A stretch of 64,000 nucleotides of DNA from Polynucleobacter sp. 30F-ANTBAC (GTDB lineage Bacteria > Pseudomonadota > Gammaproteobacteria > Burkholderiales > Burkholderiaceae), in NCBI RefSeq assembly GCF_018882385.1, contig NZ_JACVON010000002.1, positions 434,001 to 498,000 on the forward strand, written 5' to 3'. The position numbers were made by a program, and so were the translations under genes. The notes under the pieces were generated by a model. It did no database searches. It worked only from the letters and a program-made list of their open reading frames with translations, and had not been told where the DNA came from. This document shows, one piece after another, positions 35,816 to 44,661 of this stretch; the first letter of the stretch is position 1, and every line of letters starts with the position of its first letter.

Positions 35816-37024
35816 ATGTCTGATGTTTTTATTTACGATCACGTTCGTACGCCGCGAGGAAAAGGGAAGTCTGATGGGTGTCTTCATGAGATTACGCCCA
35901 TTCAATTGGCTACTCAAACCTTGCAAAATTTACGCGATAGAAATAAGTTAGATACTAAGTTAATCGAAGATATTATTTTTGGCTGTGTTGTTGCGGTTGG
36001 AGAGCAGGGAGGAAACATCACCCGAATCGCTGCACTCAATGCCGGTTATGACCAGAGTGTCCCAGGGGTTCAAGTGAATCGTTATTGCGCATCTGGTCTT
36101 GAGGCAGTGAATATCGCTGCTGCAAAGATCATGGCAGGTCAAGCAGATGCTGCTGTTGGTGGTGGTGTAGAGAGCATGTCCAGAGTGCCTATGGGGGCTG
36201 ATGGCGGTGCTTGGGCTTTAGACCCTGATGTGGCATTCAATACGCATTTCATTATGCAAGGTATCAGTGCTGATTTGCTTGCAACCAAGTATGGTTACAG
36301 TCGATCTGACTGTGATGCTTATGCAGCAGAGAGCCATCGTCGCGCCAGCATGGCATGGGGCAAAGGTTATTTCGATCGATCAGTTATTGCAGTTAAAGAT
36401 GTGATTGGACTAACTATTGCGTCTCGTGATGAGACTATTCGACCTGAGACTACGGTTGATAGTCTTGCGGCCTTAAAGCCTTCATTTGCGATGATGGGGC
36501 AGAAAGCAGGTTTTAATACCATTGCTCAACAAGTTTACCCACTTGTTGAAAAGATTGATCATGTTCACCATGCTGGTAATAGTTCTGGCATTGTGGATGG
36601 TTCTGCAGCAATTTTATTAGGTAATCGTGAGTTGGGCGATCGATTGGGCATCAAGCCAAGAGCACGAATTAGATCATTCGCCTCGATTGGTAGTGAGCCA
36701 ACCATTATGTTAACGGGGCCAAGTTTCGCAGCTGAGAGAGCTTTGAAGCGCGCTGGTATGGCGGTATCTGATATCGATTTATGGGAGCTCAATGAAGCTT
36801 TCTCAGCTGTTGTGCTGCGCTTTATGGATGCGATGTCTGTTCCTCATGATCGTATGAATGTGAACGGCGGTGCTATTGCTATGGGCCATCCTTTGGGCGC
36901 TACGGGAGCTATGATTTTAGGAACCTTGTTGGATGAAATGGAGCGTCGCCAAGTTTCTACAGGGTTAGCCACTCTTTGTGTCGGTGCTGGTATGGGTACT
37001 GCAACAATTATTGAACGTATTTGA
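35816..37024 (+). CDS. Acetyl-CoA acetyltransferase (thiolase)
   Basis: A 402-residue thiolase: nucleophile Cys in VQVNRYCASGLEAVNIA (about 92), WELNEAFSAVV, His in NVNGGAIAMGHPLGATGA and Cys in TLCVGAGMGTATII. It forms the usual operon pair with the FadB-type gene that overlaps its stop, so a complete beta-oxidation unit (trifunctional-like) is present. The spacer to the upstream ligase is two bases. Confidence 0.83.
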   Translation: MSDVFIYDHVRTPRGKGKSDGCLHEITPIQLATQTLQNLRDRNKLDTKLIEDIIFGCVVAVGEQGGNITRIAALNAGYDQSVPGVQVNRYCASGLEAVNIAAAKIMAGQADAAVGGGVESMSRVPMGADGGAWALDPDVAFNTHFIMQGISADLLATKYGYSRSDCDAYAAESHRRASMAWGKGYFDRSVIAVKDVIGLTIASRDETIRPETTVDSLAALKPSFAMMGQKAGFNTIAQQVYPLVEKIDHVHHAGNSSGIVDGSAAILLGNRELGDRLGIKPRARIRSFASIGSEPTIMLTGPSFAAERALKRAGMAVSDIDLWELNEAFSAVVLRFMDAMSVPHDRMNVNGGAIAMGHPLGATGAMILGTLLDEMERRQVSTGLATLCVGAGMGTATIIERI

Positions 37025-39216
37025 TGGTGAGTAAAAAAATGACAAGTTACTTTAAATATTCTGTAGATGCAGATGGTGTTTGTTCAATTGTGATTGATCA
37101 ACCTAATTCAGCTGCCAATGTGATGGATCAACAATTTATTGATGGATTTAAAGAGTCTGTTAATCAAGCCATTCAAGACGATTCTGTAAAAGGCGTCATT
37201 ATTAGCTCAGCTAAATCATCTTTTGTTGCAGGTGCTGACCTTAAGGTTCTTGAAGCTTCACTTTATGAGAAGAAGGACCCTGAAGACTTCTTTAAGAGAT
37301 GTTTTGATTTTTCATCTTTTTTAAGAAAATTAGAAACATCTGGCAAGTCATTTGTTGCCGCCATTGATGGTGCAGCTTTAGGCGGTGGATTTGAGATTGC
37401 ATTGGCGTGCCATGCTCGTATCGTTTCTGACAAAAAAGGCATTATGGTTGGTTTGCCAGAGATTGGTGTTGGTTTGTTGCCAGGTGCTGGTGGAACACAA
37501 CGCTATTTACGTTTACTAGGTGTTGAAAAATCATTGCCTTTACTGTTGCAAGGTTCTCAATTAAATGCCAAAAAAGCATTAGAGCTAGGCTTGATTACTC
37601 AAGTAGTACCTGCAGATGATTTGATGAAAGTGGCTAAGCAATGGGTATTGGATAATCCAATGGCTAAGCAAGCATGGGATAAAGAGAAGTTTCAGATCCC
37701 AGGCGGTTCAAGCCCTATGCAACCGAATATTGCCCAGTTCTTTGTGGGTACAAATGCGTCTGTACAGGCGTCAACTCAACATAACTTACCTGCTCCTAGA
37801 GCCATTCTTTCTTGTATTTATGAAGGCATGCAGTTGCCAATGGATACGGCTATTAAAGTTGAGTGCAAATATTTCGTGAAACTCAATTTAGACCCTGTCT
37901 CTGGAAATATGATCCGTACTATTTTCTTGAATAAATCCGAGGCGGATAAATTAAGTCGCCGCCCCAAAGACGTTGAAAAGAAAAAGCACGAAAAAATTGG
38001 CGTCATTGGTGCGGGTTTGATGGGGGCTGGATTAGCTTACGTTGCTGCTCAGTCAGGTTTGAATGTTTATTTAATTGATCGAGACTTGGCTGCTGCAGAA
38101 AAAGGTAAAAGCTACGCTGAAAATAAAATGAAGCGTGATCTTGAAAAGGGTCGAATTAAAGAAGAAAAGATTGCTGAGATTCTCTCTAGAATCCATCCAA
38201 CAACAGACTACGCCACCTTAGCTGAGGTTAGTATCGTTGTTGAAGCTGTTTTCGAAGATCGAGATGTTAAAGCTGAAGTGTATAGAAAAGCAGCTGAATT
38301 CATGTCTAAAGACGCAGTAATGGCATCAAATACATCTGCTCTACCTATTTCAGGCTTAGCAACCACCTATTTTGAACCTACTCAATTTATTGGTTTGCAT
38401 TTCTTCTCGCCAGTTGAAAGAATGCCTCTGGTTGAAATTATTAAAGGAGAAAAAACATCTCCTGCAACATTGGCTTATGCAATGGATTTTGTTGGCCAAC
38501 TAAGAAAAACTCCTATATTAGTTAATGATAGTCGCGGATTCTTTACGAGCCGTTTCTTTGGAGCCATGATCAATGAGGGTGTCACAATGGTCTCTGAGGG
38601 TGTGTCCCCTGCTCTTGTTGAGCAAGCTGCTAAATCAGCTGGTATGGCCATTGGACCATTGGCTGTTTCTGACGAAGTAGGTCTTGATTTGGCCCATCAT
38701 GCGGGGCAGCAAGCCAAGAAAGATTTGGGGCCCGATTACAAGCCAGGTTCATCTTTAGCCGTCATCACAACGTTGGTTGAGGGACATGAGAGATTTGGGC
38801 GTAAAAATGGAAAAGGTTTCTATGAATACGCTGCTGATGGCGGTAAATCAATTTGGCCTGGTCTTCATTCTATTTGGAAGCTAAAAGAGGAGAGTGCTCA
38901 GCCATCATTGGCTGAAGTCAAAGAGCGTCTTTTATTTTCGCAGTTAGTGGATGCTGCTAAGTGTTTTTCAGAGAAGGTGATTGATCACCCTGCAGATGGC
39001 GATGTGGGTGCTTGTCTAGGAGTTGGTTTCCCTATTTACTTGGGTGGCCCGTATTCAATGATGGACACCTTGGGTCTGGATCATGTGATCAGTCGTTGTG
39101 ATCAGTTGGCTAAGAGTTTTGGCGAAGATCGATTTGGGGTTCCTGAATCTTTAAGATTGATGGCTAAGAATAAAAAAACTTTTTATGGGCCAACCAGCGT
39201 TTTGCTAAATGGCTAA
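37024..39216 (+). CDS. fadB: FadB-type enoyl-CoA hydratase/3-hydroxyacyl-CoA dehydrogenase
   Basis: A 730-residue two-function enzyme. The N-terminal crotonase domain (about 1-190) has VAGADLKVL, AALGGGFEIALACHARI (first Glu) and GLPEIGVGLLPGAGGTQRY (second Glu). The 3HCDH part has the NAD motif IGVIGAGLMGAGLAYVAA (about 325), SNTSALPISGLA, and His in GLHFFSPVERMPLVEII, followed by two C-terminal 3HCDH repeats. With the adjacent thiolase it completes beta-oxidation. The start may be ATG 37024 (overlapping the thiolase stop) or ATG 37039, which has GGTGAG seven bases before it. Confidence 0.85.
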   Translation: MVSKKMTSYFKYSVDADGVCSIVIDQPNSAANVMDQQFIDGFKESVNQAIQDDSVKGVIISSAKSSFVAGADLKVLEASLYEKKDPEDFFKRCFDFSSFLRKLETSGKSFVAAIDGAALGGGFEIALACHARIVSDKKGIMVGLPEIGVGLLPGAGGTQRYLRLLGVEKSLPLLLQGSQLNAKKALELGLITQVVPADDLMKVAKQWVLDNPMAKQAWDKEKFQIPGGSSPMQPNIAQFFVGTNASVQASTQHNLPAPRAILSCIYEGMQLPMDTAIKVECKYFVKLNLDPVSGNMIRTIFLNKSEADKLSRRPKDVEKKKHEKIGVIGAGLMGAGLAYVAAQSGLNVYLIDRDLAAAEKGKSYAENKMKRDLEKGRIKEEKIAEILSRIHPTTDYATLAEVSIVVEAVFEDRDVKAEVYRKAAEFMSKDAVMASNTSALPISGLATTYFEPTQFIGLHFFSPVERMPLVEIIKGEKTSPATLAYAMDFVGQLRKTPILVNDSRGFFTSRFFGAMINEGVTMVSEGVSPALVEQAAKSAGMAIGPLAVSDEVGLDLAHHAGQQAKKDLGPDYKPGSSLAVITTLVEGHERFGRKNGKGFYEYAADGGKSIWPGLHSIWKLKEESAQPSLAEVKERLLFSQLVDAAKCFSEKVIDHPADGDVGACLGVGFPIYLGGPYSMMDTLGLDHVISRCDQLAKSFGEDRFGVPESLRLMAKNKKTFYGPTSVLLNG

Positions 39217-39736
39217 TCATTTAGCCCAAAAAACGCTGAGTCATTACCTATTGGTAGATCAGGCATTAATTAGCGGTTTAACAAACATGCTGATTAATGG
39301 CCTGATTGCTATATTAATTAAGCAAGGGTCTGAGTCGATCCGATTTTTTGGTGAAGAAGGGGTGGCTGTTGGTTTAGTGATCACCTCTTTTTTGTTACCC
39401 TTTATTTTGACAATCATTAACACGCAAGTTGTTATGCGGATGATCCGATCAGGTCAGACTTTCTTTGTGCCCCCTTTGAAAAATGATTACCTATTAACTA
39501 TTGCTAAACAGTCTTATTGGGTTTGGGGGGTCTTACTTGGTTGCGTAATGGCCTCGATCACATATGTTGTTGTTGAGTTATTAAGAACATACCTCGCTAA
39601 TATTGTTCTTAATGTGACTGAATATGGGATATTGGTCGCATGTATTGCGGGTTTTTTAGCCGCAATAACCTCACCTATCACCGCCTATTCGGTGATGGTG
39701 AGGACACAGGTTTTAAATGACGACTTTTCTAAATAG
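39209..39736 (+). CDS. Small four-helix membrane protein of unknown function
   Basis: I do not recognise this 175-residue protein. It has four likely membrane helices (about 20-38, 49-72, 102-126, 136-163), a basic loop after helix 2 (MRMIRSGQT) and no signal peptide. It overlaps the end of fadB by 8 bases and closes the 11.7-kb operon, so it is probably expressed with the beta-oxidation enzymes. A transport or membrane-anchoring helper is possible but not supported by any motif. It converges on the OYE/FAD reductase with a 2-base gap. Confidence 0.65.
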   Translation: MANHLAQKTLSHYLLVDQALISGLTNMLINGLIAILIKQGSESIRFFGEEGVAVGLVITSFLLPFILTIINTQVVMRMIRSGQTFFVPPLKNDYLLTIAKQSYWVWGVLLGCVMASITYVVVELLRTYLANIVLNVTEYGILVACIAGFLAAITSPITAYSVMVRTQVLNDDFSK

Positions 39737-39738
39737 GA

Positions 39739-41868
39739 TTAGCAGCTACGACCCGCCTGAAAGCCGGTTGCCATGGCATTGCTGATATATCCTAAATTCT
39801 CATAATCGCCAAGATTGGTAACGCGAACATTATTTTCAATTAAAGATTTCTCAAAATCAGAATTAATGTTTCTTCCAGTTACTGAGTTGTTGGCAATGAT
39901 GACATCATCAAAAGAAATTTGAACTTCCTTTTGATTTTTCGCATCAAAAGCCTTGAGACTATTTGCCTGGATGGATGTCAGTTGATGTTGGCTCAGTAGG
40001 GTGACGTTTTCTGCTTTTAGATAGTCTAGAACTTTCCAGCGTCTAACAATGGCAATCTCTTTGGCAAAATGTGTACCGTCTTCCAGAATGGTGACTTTTC
40101 TATTGCGTTCAACAAGTAACTCGGCGAGTTCACAGCCCACAAGACCGCCACCCACAATGACGATGTTTTTACCAAAAGGCAACCAAATCTTAGAAAGGCG
40201 TTGGAGTACTTTATAACTCTTAGTCAACCCACTTAACTTCGCGATACTTAAACCTAATTGTGCCCAGATAGGTAATCGTGCACTTAGCTCTTTCCCCATG
40301 CTTTCGCTACTTAGCAAGGATCTCAGCAACTCACCATCCCATGCATTCTTTTGATTTTTTGAAAGGGCTTGTGTGGATTGGTATTTTGCTCCTGTCGCTA
40401 CCATGACTTCATCTGGTTTTTCCTTCAGGATTTCTTGCACACTGATGGAGGTATTCAGTTTGACTTGGATATTGGGGTGACGCATCTGGTTGATGAGGTA
40501 ATCCAATAGCAGGCCATTTTCTGAATAAGCCATGGCTGCAATATTCAGTGTTCCACCTAATTGATTGGTTTTCTCAACTAGCGTGACTTGGTGACCTCTC
40601 TGGGCTGCAACTCTTGCTGCTTCCATGCCCGCTGGCCCACCACCAATAATGATGACTTTTTTAGGTTTTTCCGTGAATGTGACGGGCCATTCAAATTCAT
40701 GACCTGTTGCCACATTGACCGCACATCTGACACGTTCATTGACGAAAATTTCACTGACACATGTATAGCAATAAATACAAGGTCTCACTCCCTTGATATC
40801 TCCTTGTTTCCACTTATTTGGAAGTTCTGGATCTGCTAGAAGTTTTCTGCCGAGAGCAATAAAATCCGTTTGCCCATTTTTTATGGCAGATTCACCTAAT
40901 TCTTGGTCTATTCTTCCGGCAGTGATAATGGGAATGGAGACAATTTTCTTGATTTCACTCGCCCAATTAAGAAAGCCACCTGGTTGATGAACCAAAGGCG
41001 CTTCCGTAAAAGCAGAACCTGTTGTGATAGTTGCGTATGCTGAAACATGTATGGCATCCACTCCAGCTTCCTCAGCCATTTTGGCAACTATTTTCGCGTC
41101 TTCTAGAGTAATGCCACCTGGCGTTCTTAATTCATAAGCATCTAATCTGATCCACACTGGGAAGTCAGGACCAACGGCTGTTCTAACGGATTGAATCACC
41201 TCTAACAATAGACGTGCTCGGTTTTCAATTGGGCCACCATATTCATCTGTTCTGTGGTTGTAGTAGGCAGATAAAAAGCCAGCTATGACATACGAGTGAG
41301 CTGCATGTATTTCTATTCCGTCAAATCCAGATTTCTTGGCACGTATGGCGGCTTCTGTGAACCAAGAGATCACTTTTTGAATATCCTCTTGCTCCATCAC
41401 TCTAATTTCAGGTGGCTTATTTGGTCTAACAAAGCGCGCTATTTCATCAGGAGTAACAGACAACATCATGTCTGATTTTTGGTGCGGAGGAATTGATGGA
41501 ACTAGTAGTGGTCTACCTTCAACAATATCTCTAACAGAAGTTTTTCCGGCATGTTGTAGTTGAACAGCAATTTTTGATCCATGCGCATGAACTCTTCTAG
41601 TAATCTCAGAGAGACCGGGAATGTACTTGTCATCGGATATACCTACTTGGTAAGGCTCTGCAGTACCATGCGGAAAACCTACTGACACAACCCCCATTAT
41701 TAGAAGACCAGCGCCTCCAGCTGCTCTTGCTTCGTAATAGGATTGAATCCTTTCACCACAGGTGCCATCAGTCTCTGCGTAGTTTGAGCCCATGGGTGCC
41801 ATCACAATACGATTGGCTAGCTCCATTTTTCCAATATGGCCAGATTTGAATATATTTGAATAAGGCAT
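39739..41868 (-). CDS. OYE-FAD fusion reductase (2,4-dienoyl-CoA/BaiCD-BaiH type)
   Basis: A 709-residue protein: FMN TIM barrel (1-370; APMGSNYAETDG, QLQHAGKTS, IEIHAAHSYVIAGFLS with His-x2-His, DEYGG), a four-Cys [4Fe-4S] motif (CIYCYTC, then Cys 12 residues on, about 347-365) and an NAD/FAD module (VIIGGGPAGMEAA, later IVGGGLVGCELAE). This is the layout of 2,4-dienoyl-CoA reductase, 2-enoate reductase and the bile acid enzymes BaiCD/BaiH. Reduction of a steroid enone is plausible here. It lies 7 bases after an MFS gene on the same strand. Confidence 0.8.
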   Translation of the reverse strand: MPYSNIFKSGHIGKMELANRIVMAPMGSNYAETDGTCGERIQSYYEARAAGGAGLLIMGVVSVGFPHGTAEPYQVGISDDKYIPGLSEITRRVHAHGSKIAVQLQHAGKTSVRDIVEGRPLLVPSIPPHQKSDMMLSVTPDEIARFVRPNKPPEIRVMEQEDIQKVISWFTEAAIRAKKSGFDGIEIHAAHSYVIAGFLSAYYNHRTDEYGGPIENRARLLLEVIQSVRTAVGPDFPVWIRLDAYELRTPGGITLEDAKIVAKMAEEAGVDAIHVSAYATITTGSAFTEAPLVHQPGGFLNWASEIKKIVSIPIITAGRIDQELGESAIKNGQTDFIALGRKLLADPELPNKWKQGDIKGVRPCIYCYTCVSEIFVNERVRCAVNVATGHEFEWPVTFTEKPKKVIIIGGGPAGMEAARVAAQRGHQVTLVEKTNQLGGTLNIAAMAYSENGLLLDYLINQMRHPNIQVKLNTSISVQEILKEKPDEVMVATGAKYQSTQALSKNQKNAWDGELLRSLLSSESMGKELSARLPIWAQLGLSIAKLSGLTKSYKVLQRLSKIWLPFGKNIVIVGGGLVGCELAELLVERNRKVTILEDGTHFAKEIAIVRRWKVLDYLKAENVTLLSQHQLTSIQANSLKAFDAKNQKEVQISFDDVIIANNSVTGRNINSDFEKSLIENNVRVTNLGDYENLGYISNAMATGFQAGRSC

Positions 41869-41875
41869 GAATAAT

Positions 41876-43177
41876 TTACTCGGTTAGTTTTTGTTGATTG
41901 ATATGGGTGGAGTACATCTTTTTAGATTTGAAGAAAAATGCAATGCCCAATAGCTGGGTAAAAAGTATGATGGTCATGGCATGTCTGAGAGAGTGATTGG
42001 TGAAGGTGGGTTCTAGTAAATCACTAATCAAGCCAACTAAAAGAGGTCCAACGCCAACGCCTAATAAGATCGTACAAAGCGAGAGAATCGCTAATGTAAA
42101 TGAGCGCATATTATTGGGCGACAAGTGGGTGGCTGCTGCATAAATAGGTGCAGCCCACCAAACATTAAAAAAGCTATAGAGCATCCCAAAAAATACCGCA
42201 TAAGGTATTTTGTTATCGCCAACATTGAAATACGTATCCGTTGGGAATTGAAAATAAATGATGCCAACGATCGTTGAAATAGCAAGACCAATAATAGGAA
42301 CACCGATTTGCCACTCTTGACTTCTTTTGATGAGTCGATCACATAAACTGCCACCAGTGAGAGTGCCTGCTGCCGCAGTTAATCCAAACAAAAGACCACC
42401 AACTGCGCCAGATTGAGCAATGGATAAACCATGACTGCGAACAAGAAATACACTGCTCCACATTCCAAAAGAATAGCCAGCAATACTTGTTAGACCTGCT
42501 GCAAGCGCTATCCATTTAAATGAGGGGATTTTCCACGCCATTTTTACGGATTCAAAGAAATTAACATCGCCGATGTTTTTTTCACGATCTTTAATATGTT
42601 GGGGTTCTTTTAACCAGATGATGCTGGCAATAGTTAGTAACAGTGCACAAGCGGATAAGGCCAGGAATGTAAAGCGCCAGCCTTGAGTTGACACCAGCCA
42701 GCCACCAATACCTAAGCCTACAACTGCAGAAATGGTTGGCGCTACTGTGTAGAGACTAATTGCAAATGATCTTTTTTCCGGGGGGAAAATGTCACTGATC
42801 AGGGACATGGAAGTGGGGTTGATGCCTGCTTCTACGCTTGCAATACCCATTCGACTGAGAATTAACAGCCAAAAAGACCCAGCAAGAGCTCCTAATGTGC
42901 TTAAAAAGGTCCAAATACCTAAAATGATAACAATCATTTTGGATCGATTGATCCGATCCGATAGTCGCCCCATAGGTAAACCAGATAGGGCAAAAATAAA
43001 AGCAAACGCAGGACCTGTCACAACGCCAATGAGGGTGTCACTGACCTGAAACTCTAATTTGATAGACTCGATTGAGACAGAAAGTATCTGGCGGCCAGAA
43101 AAAGTCACCATATAGATCAAAATGATAATCGCCAGATACCAATAGGATTGATTCAGACGGCTACTCATCGACGCCAT
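41876..43177 (-). CDS. MFS transporter (Spinster-like)
   Basis: A permease of about 433 residues, paralogous to the one at 15491-16813 (same FPPEKRSFAIS loop, GRLSDRINRSKMI motif and SGRQILSVSIESIK in helix 1). The open frame extends to 43246, but that would place about 33 residues, including two Cys, before helix 1; Met at 43177 or 43168 gives the short N-terminus seen in the paralogue. It is co-transcribed with the OYE-FAD reductase, which suggests that uptake and reduction of one substrate are linked. Confidence 0.78.
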   Translation of the reverse strand: MASMSSRLNQSYWYLAIIILIYMVTFSGRQILSVSIESIKLEFQVSDTLIGVVTGPAFAFIFALSGLPMGRLSDRINRSKMIVIILGIWTFLSTLGALAGSFWLLILSRMGIASVEAGINPTSMSLISDIFPPEKRSFAISLYTVAPTISAVVGLGIGGWLVSTQGWRFTFLALSACALLLTIASIIWLKEPQHIKDREKNIGDVNFFESVKMAWKIPSFKWIALAAGLTSIAGYSFGMWSSVFLVRSHGLSIAQSGAVGGLLFGLTAAAGTLTGGSLCDRLIKRSQEWQIGVPIIGLAISTIVGIIYFQFPTDTYFNVGDNKIPYAVFFGMLYSFFNVWWAAPIYAAATHLSPNNMRSFTLAILSLCTILLGVGVGPLLVGLISDLLEPTFTNHSLRHAMTIILFTQLLGIAFFFKSKKMYSTHINQQKLTE

Positions 43178-43307
43178 CCCCAATTTTGCGGCATTGCAAC
43201 ATTTTATCCTTTTGTAAGGTAACAATAGGCTTTGAAATACCCCCATTCATTTGAGATACTTTAAAAGCTGATGAGATAGATTCTAAAGTTAAGAATTATT
43301 TAAAACT

Positions 43308-43351
43308 TAGTCTGTTTGAGTTATGCAAACTTATTTCAATCTAGCTAAGAT
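43308..43351 (+). promoter_or_regulatory. Degenerate operator (site H) and -10 of hsaA
   Basis: TAGTC (43308-43312) and spacer TGTTTG are followed by AGTTA, a poor right arm. The left arm equals that of site D and the spacer equals that of site G. TAAGAT (43346-43351, 4 of 6) starts exactly 30.5 bases from the putative centre (43315.5), so the geometry of the better sites is kept. This is a weak site judged mainly by position. An AAGGGG ribosome site follows before the hsaA ATG. Confidence 0.4.
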
Positions 43352-43398
43352 GACTCTAAATTAACTTTAATTGTTAATTATCACAAGGGGATATCAAA

Positions 43399-44586
43399 AT
43401 GGATCGTTCACCAGAAAATTTAAAAAACGAGATGAAGCTCATAGAAGCAGCTCGTGCTCTTGCTCCAAAACTTCGTGATCGCGCGTTAAAAGCTGATCAA
43501 GAGTGCAGAATCTCAGATGAGACAATTGCTGAAATGAAGGCTACTGGCCTTTTTAAGGTCATGCAACCAAAAGCTTGGGGCGGTTACGAGCTGGATCCCC
43601 GCGTTTTTTACCATGTCCAAAGAATTTTAGCTGAATCCTGCATGTCAACTGCATGGATTTATGGCGTGATGGGTGTTCATCCTTGGCAAATTGCAAGATA
43701 TCCAGTAAAAGTTCAAGAAACAATCTGGGGTAAAGATGACACAACATTAGTTGCCTCAACTTATATGCCTGTAGCGAAAGTTAACCCTGTTGAGGGTGGC
43801 TATGAGGTGAGTGGTCGCTGGGGATTCTCAAGCTGTTGTGAGCATGCAGAATGGTTTTTACTAGGCGGTATTATTCCTGCTGGTAATGGACGCAATCCAG
43901 AACACGGTACGTTCTTGATTCATAAATCTGCTGTTGAGATTCATAAAAATTGGGATACATTGGGTATTCGCGGTAGTGGAAGTCATGATGTGGAAGTGAA
44001 AGGTACTTTTGTTCCTCATGATTTCGTTCAAAGAACAAACAGCACTTCCATCGAAGACACGCCAGGACGTATTGAAAATACCAATCCAATTTACAACATG
44101 TCATTCGCATCAGTCTTTACGCGCGCTGTTTCTACAGCATGTATCGGTGGCCTTGATGGTGCTATTAACGAATTTATTAATTATTCAAAAGCGCACGTTG
44201 GTAAACACGGTAATAAGACAGCGGAAGATCCATTGGCCCAACAAGTTGTTACTGAGGCTATTTGTACAGCGGATTCATTAAAGTTAGTTTTAGAGAGAAA
44301 CTATGACGACTTAATGGATTACGCGGTGAAGAATGAGTTGCCGCCTGTTGAGAAGCGCTTGTTGTATAGATACCATGCGTCTTATGTTGCTAATGTTTGC
44401 TGTGAGCAAGTTAGTAACTTAATGCGTTCAATGGCTGCTTCTGGTTTATACAGCGATAGCCCAGTGGGAAGAATATTTAGAGATGTCCATCAAGCAAGAG
44501 GTCATATCTCAAATAACTTTACTTCTCATGCTCGTGCATATGGTGCTGTTGTATTGGGATTGCCTAATCCTGATCCATACGTTTAA
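43399..44586 (+). CDS. hsaA: HsaA, oxygenase of 3-HSA hydroxylase
   Basis: This 395-residue flavin-dependent monooxygenase has the acyl-CoA dehydrogenase fold and resembles HsaA (about 394 residues): MQPKAWGGYELDPRVFY, SCMSTAWIYGVMGVHPWQIA, VSGRWGFSSCCEHAEWFLLGG, GIRGSGSHDVEV and a C-terminal RGHISNNFTSHARAYG. It hydroxylates the phenolic ring A of 3-HSA at C4 using reduced flavin from HsaB, making the catechol cleaved by HsaC. It stands alone between the MFS gene and kstD, with its own promoter and a strong terminator directly behind it. Confidence 0.88.
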   Translation: MDRSPENLKNEMKLIEAARALAPKLRDRALKADQECRISDETIAEMKATGLFKVMQPKAWGGYELDPRVFYHVQRILAESCMSTAWIYGVMGVHPWQIARYPVKVQETIWGKDDTTLVASTYMPVAKVNPVEGGYEVSGRWGFSSCCEHAEWFLLGGIIPAGNGRNPEHGTFLIHKSAVEIHKNWDTLGIRGSGSHDVEVKGTFVPHDFVQRTNSTSIEDTPGRIENTNPIYNMSFASVFTRAVSTACIGGLDGAINEFINYSKAHVGKHGNKTAEDPLAQQVVTEAICTADSLKLVLERNYDDLMDYAVKNELPPVEKRLLYRYHASYVANVCCEQVSNLMRSMAASGLYSDSPVGRIFRDVHQARGHISNNFTSHARAYGAVVLGLPNPDPYV

Positions 44587-44612
44587 GGTTTTAAAGCATT
44601 CTTGTAAAACTT

Positions 44613-44637
44613 ATGCCGGGGAATCCCCGGCATTTTT
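44613..44637 (+). terminator. Rho-independent terminator after hsaA
   Basis: ATGCCGGGG (44613-44621), loop AAT and CCCCGGCAT (44625-44633) form a perfect 9-bp GC-rich stem, followed by TTTT ending at 44637. Only 24 bases separate it from the kstD start, so kstD depends on read-through or on a promoter hidden in this region. Confidence 0.88.
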
Positions 44638-44661
44638 ATAAAATTCTGAATATTGATTGAT

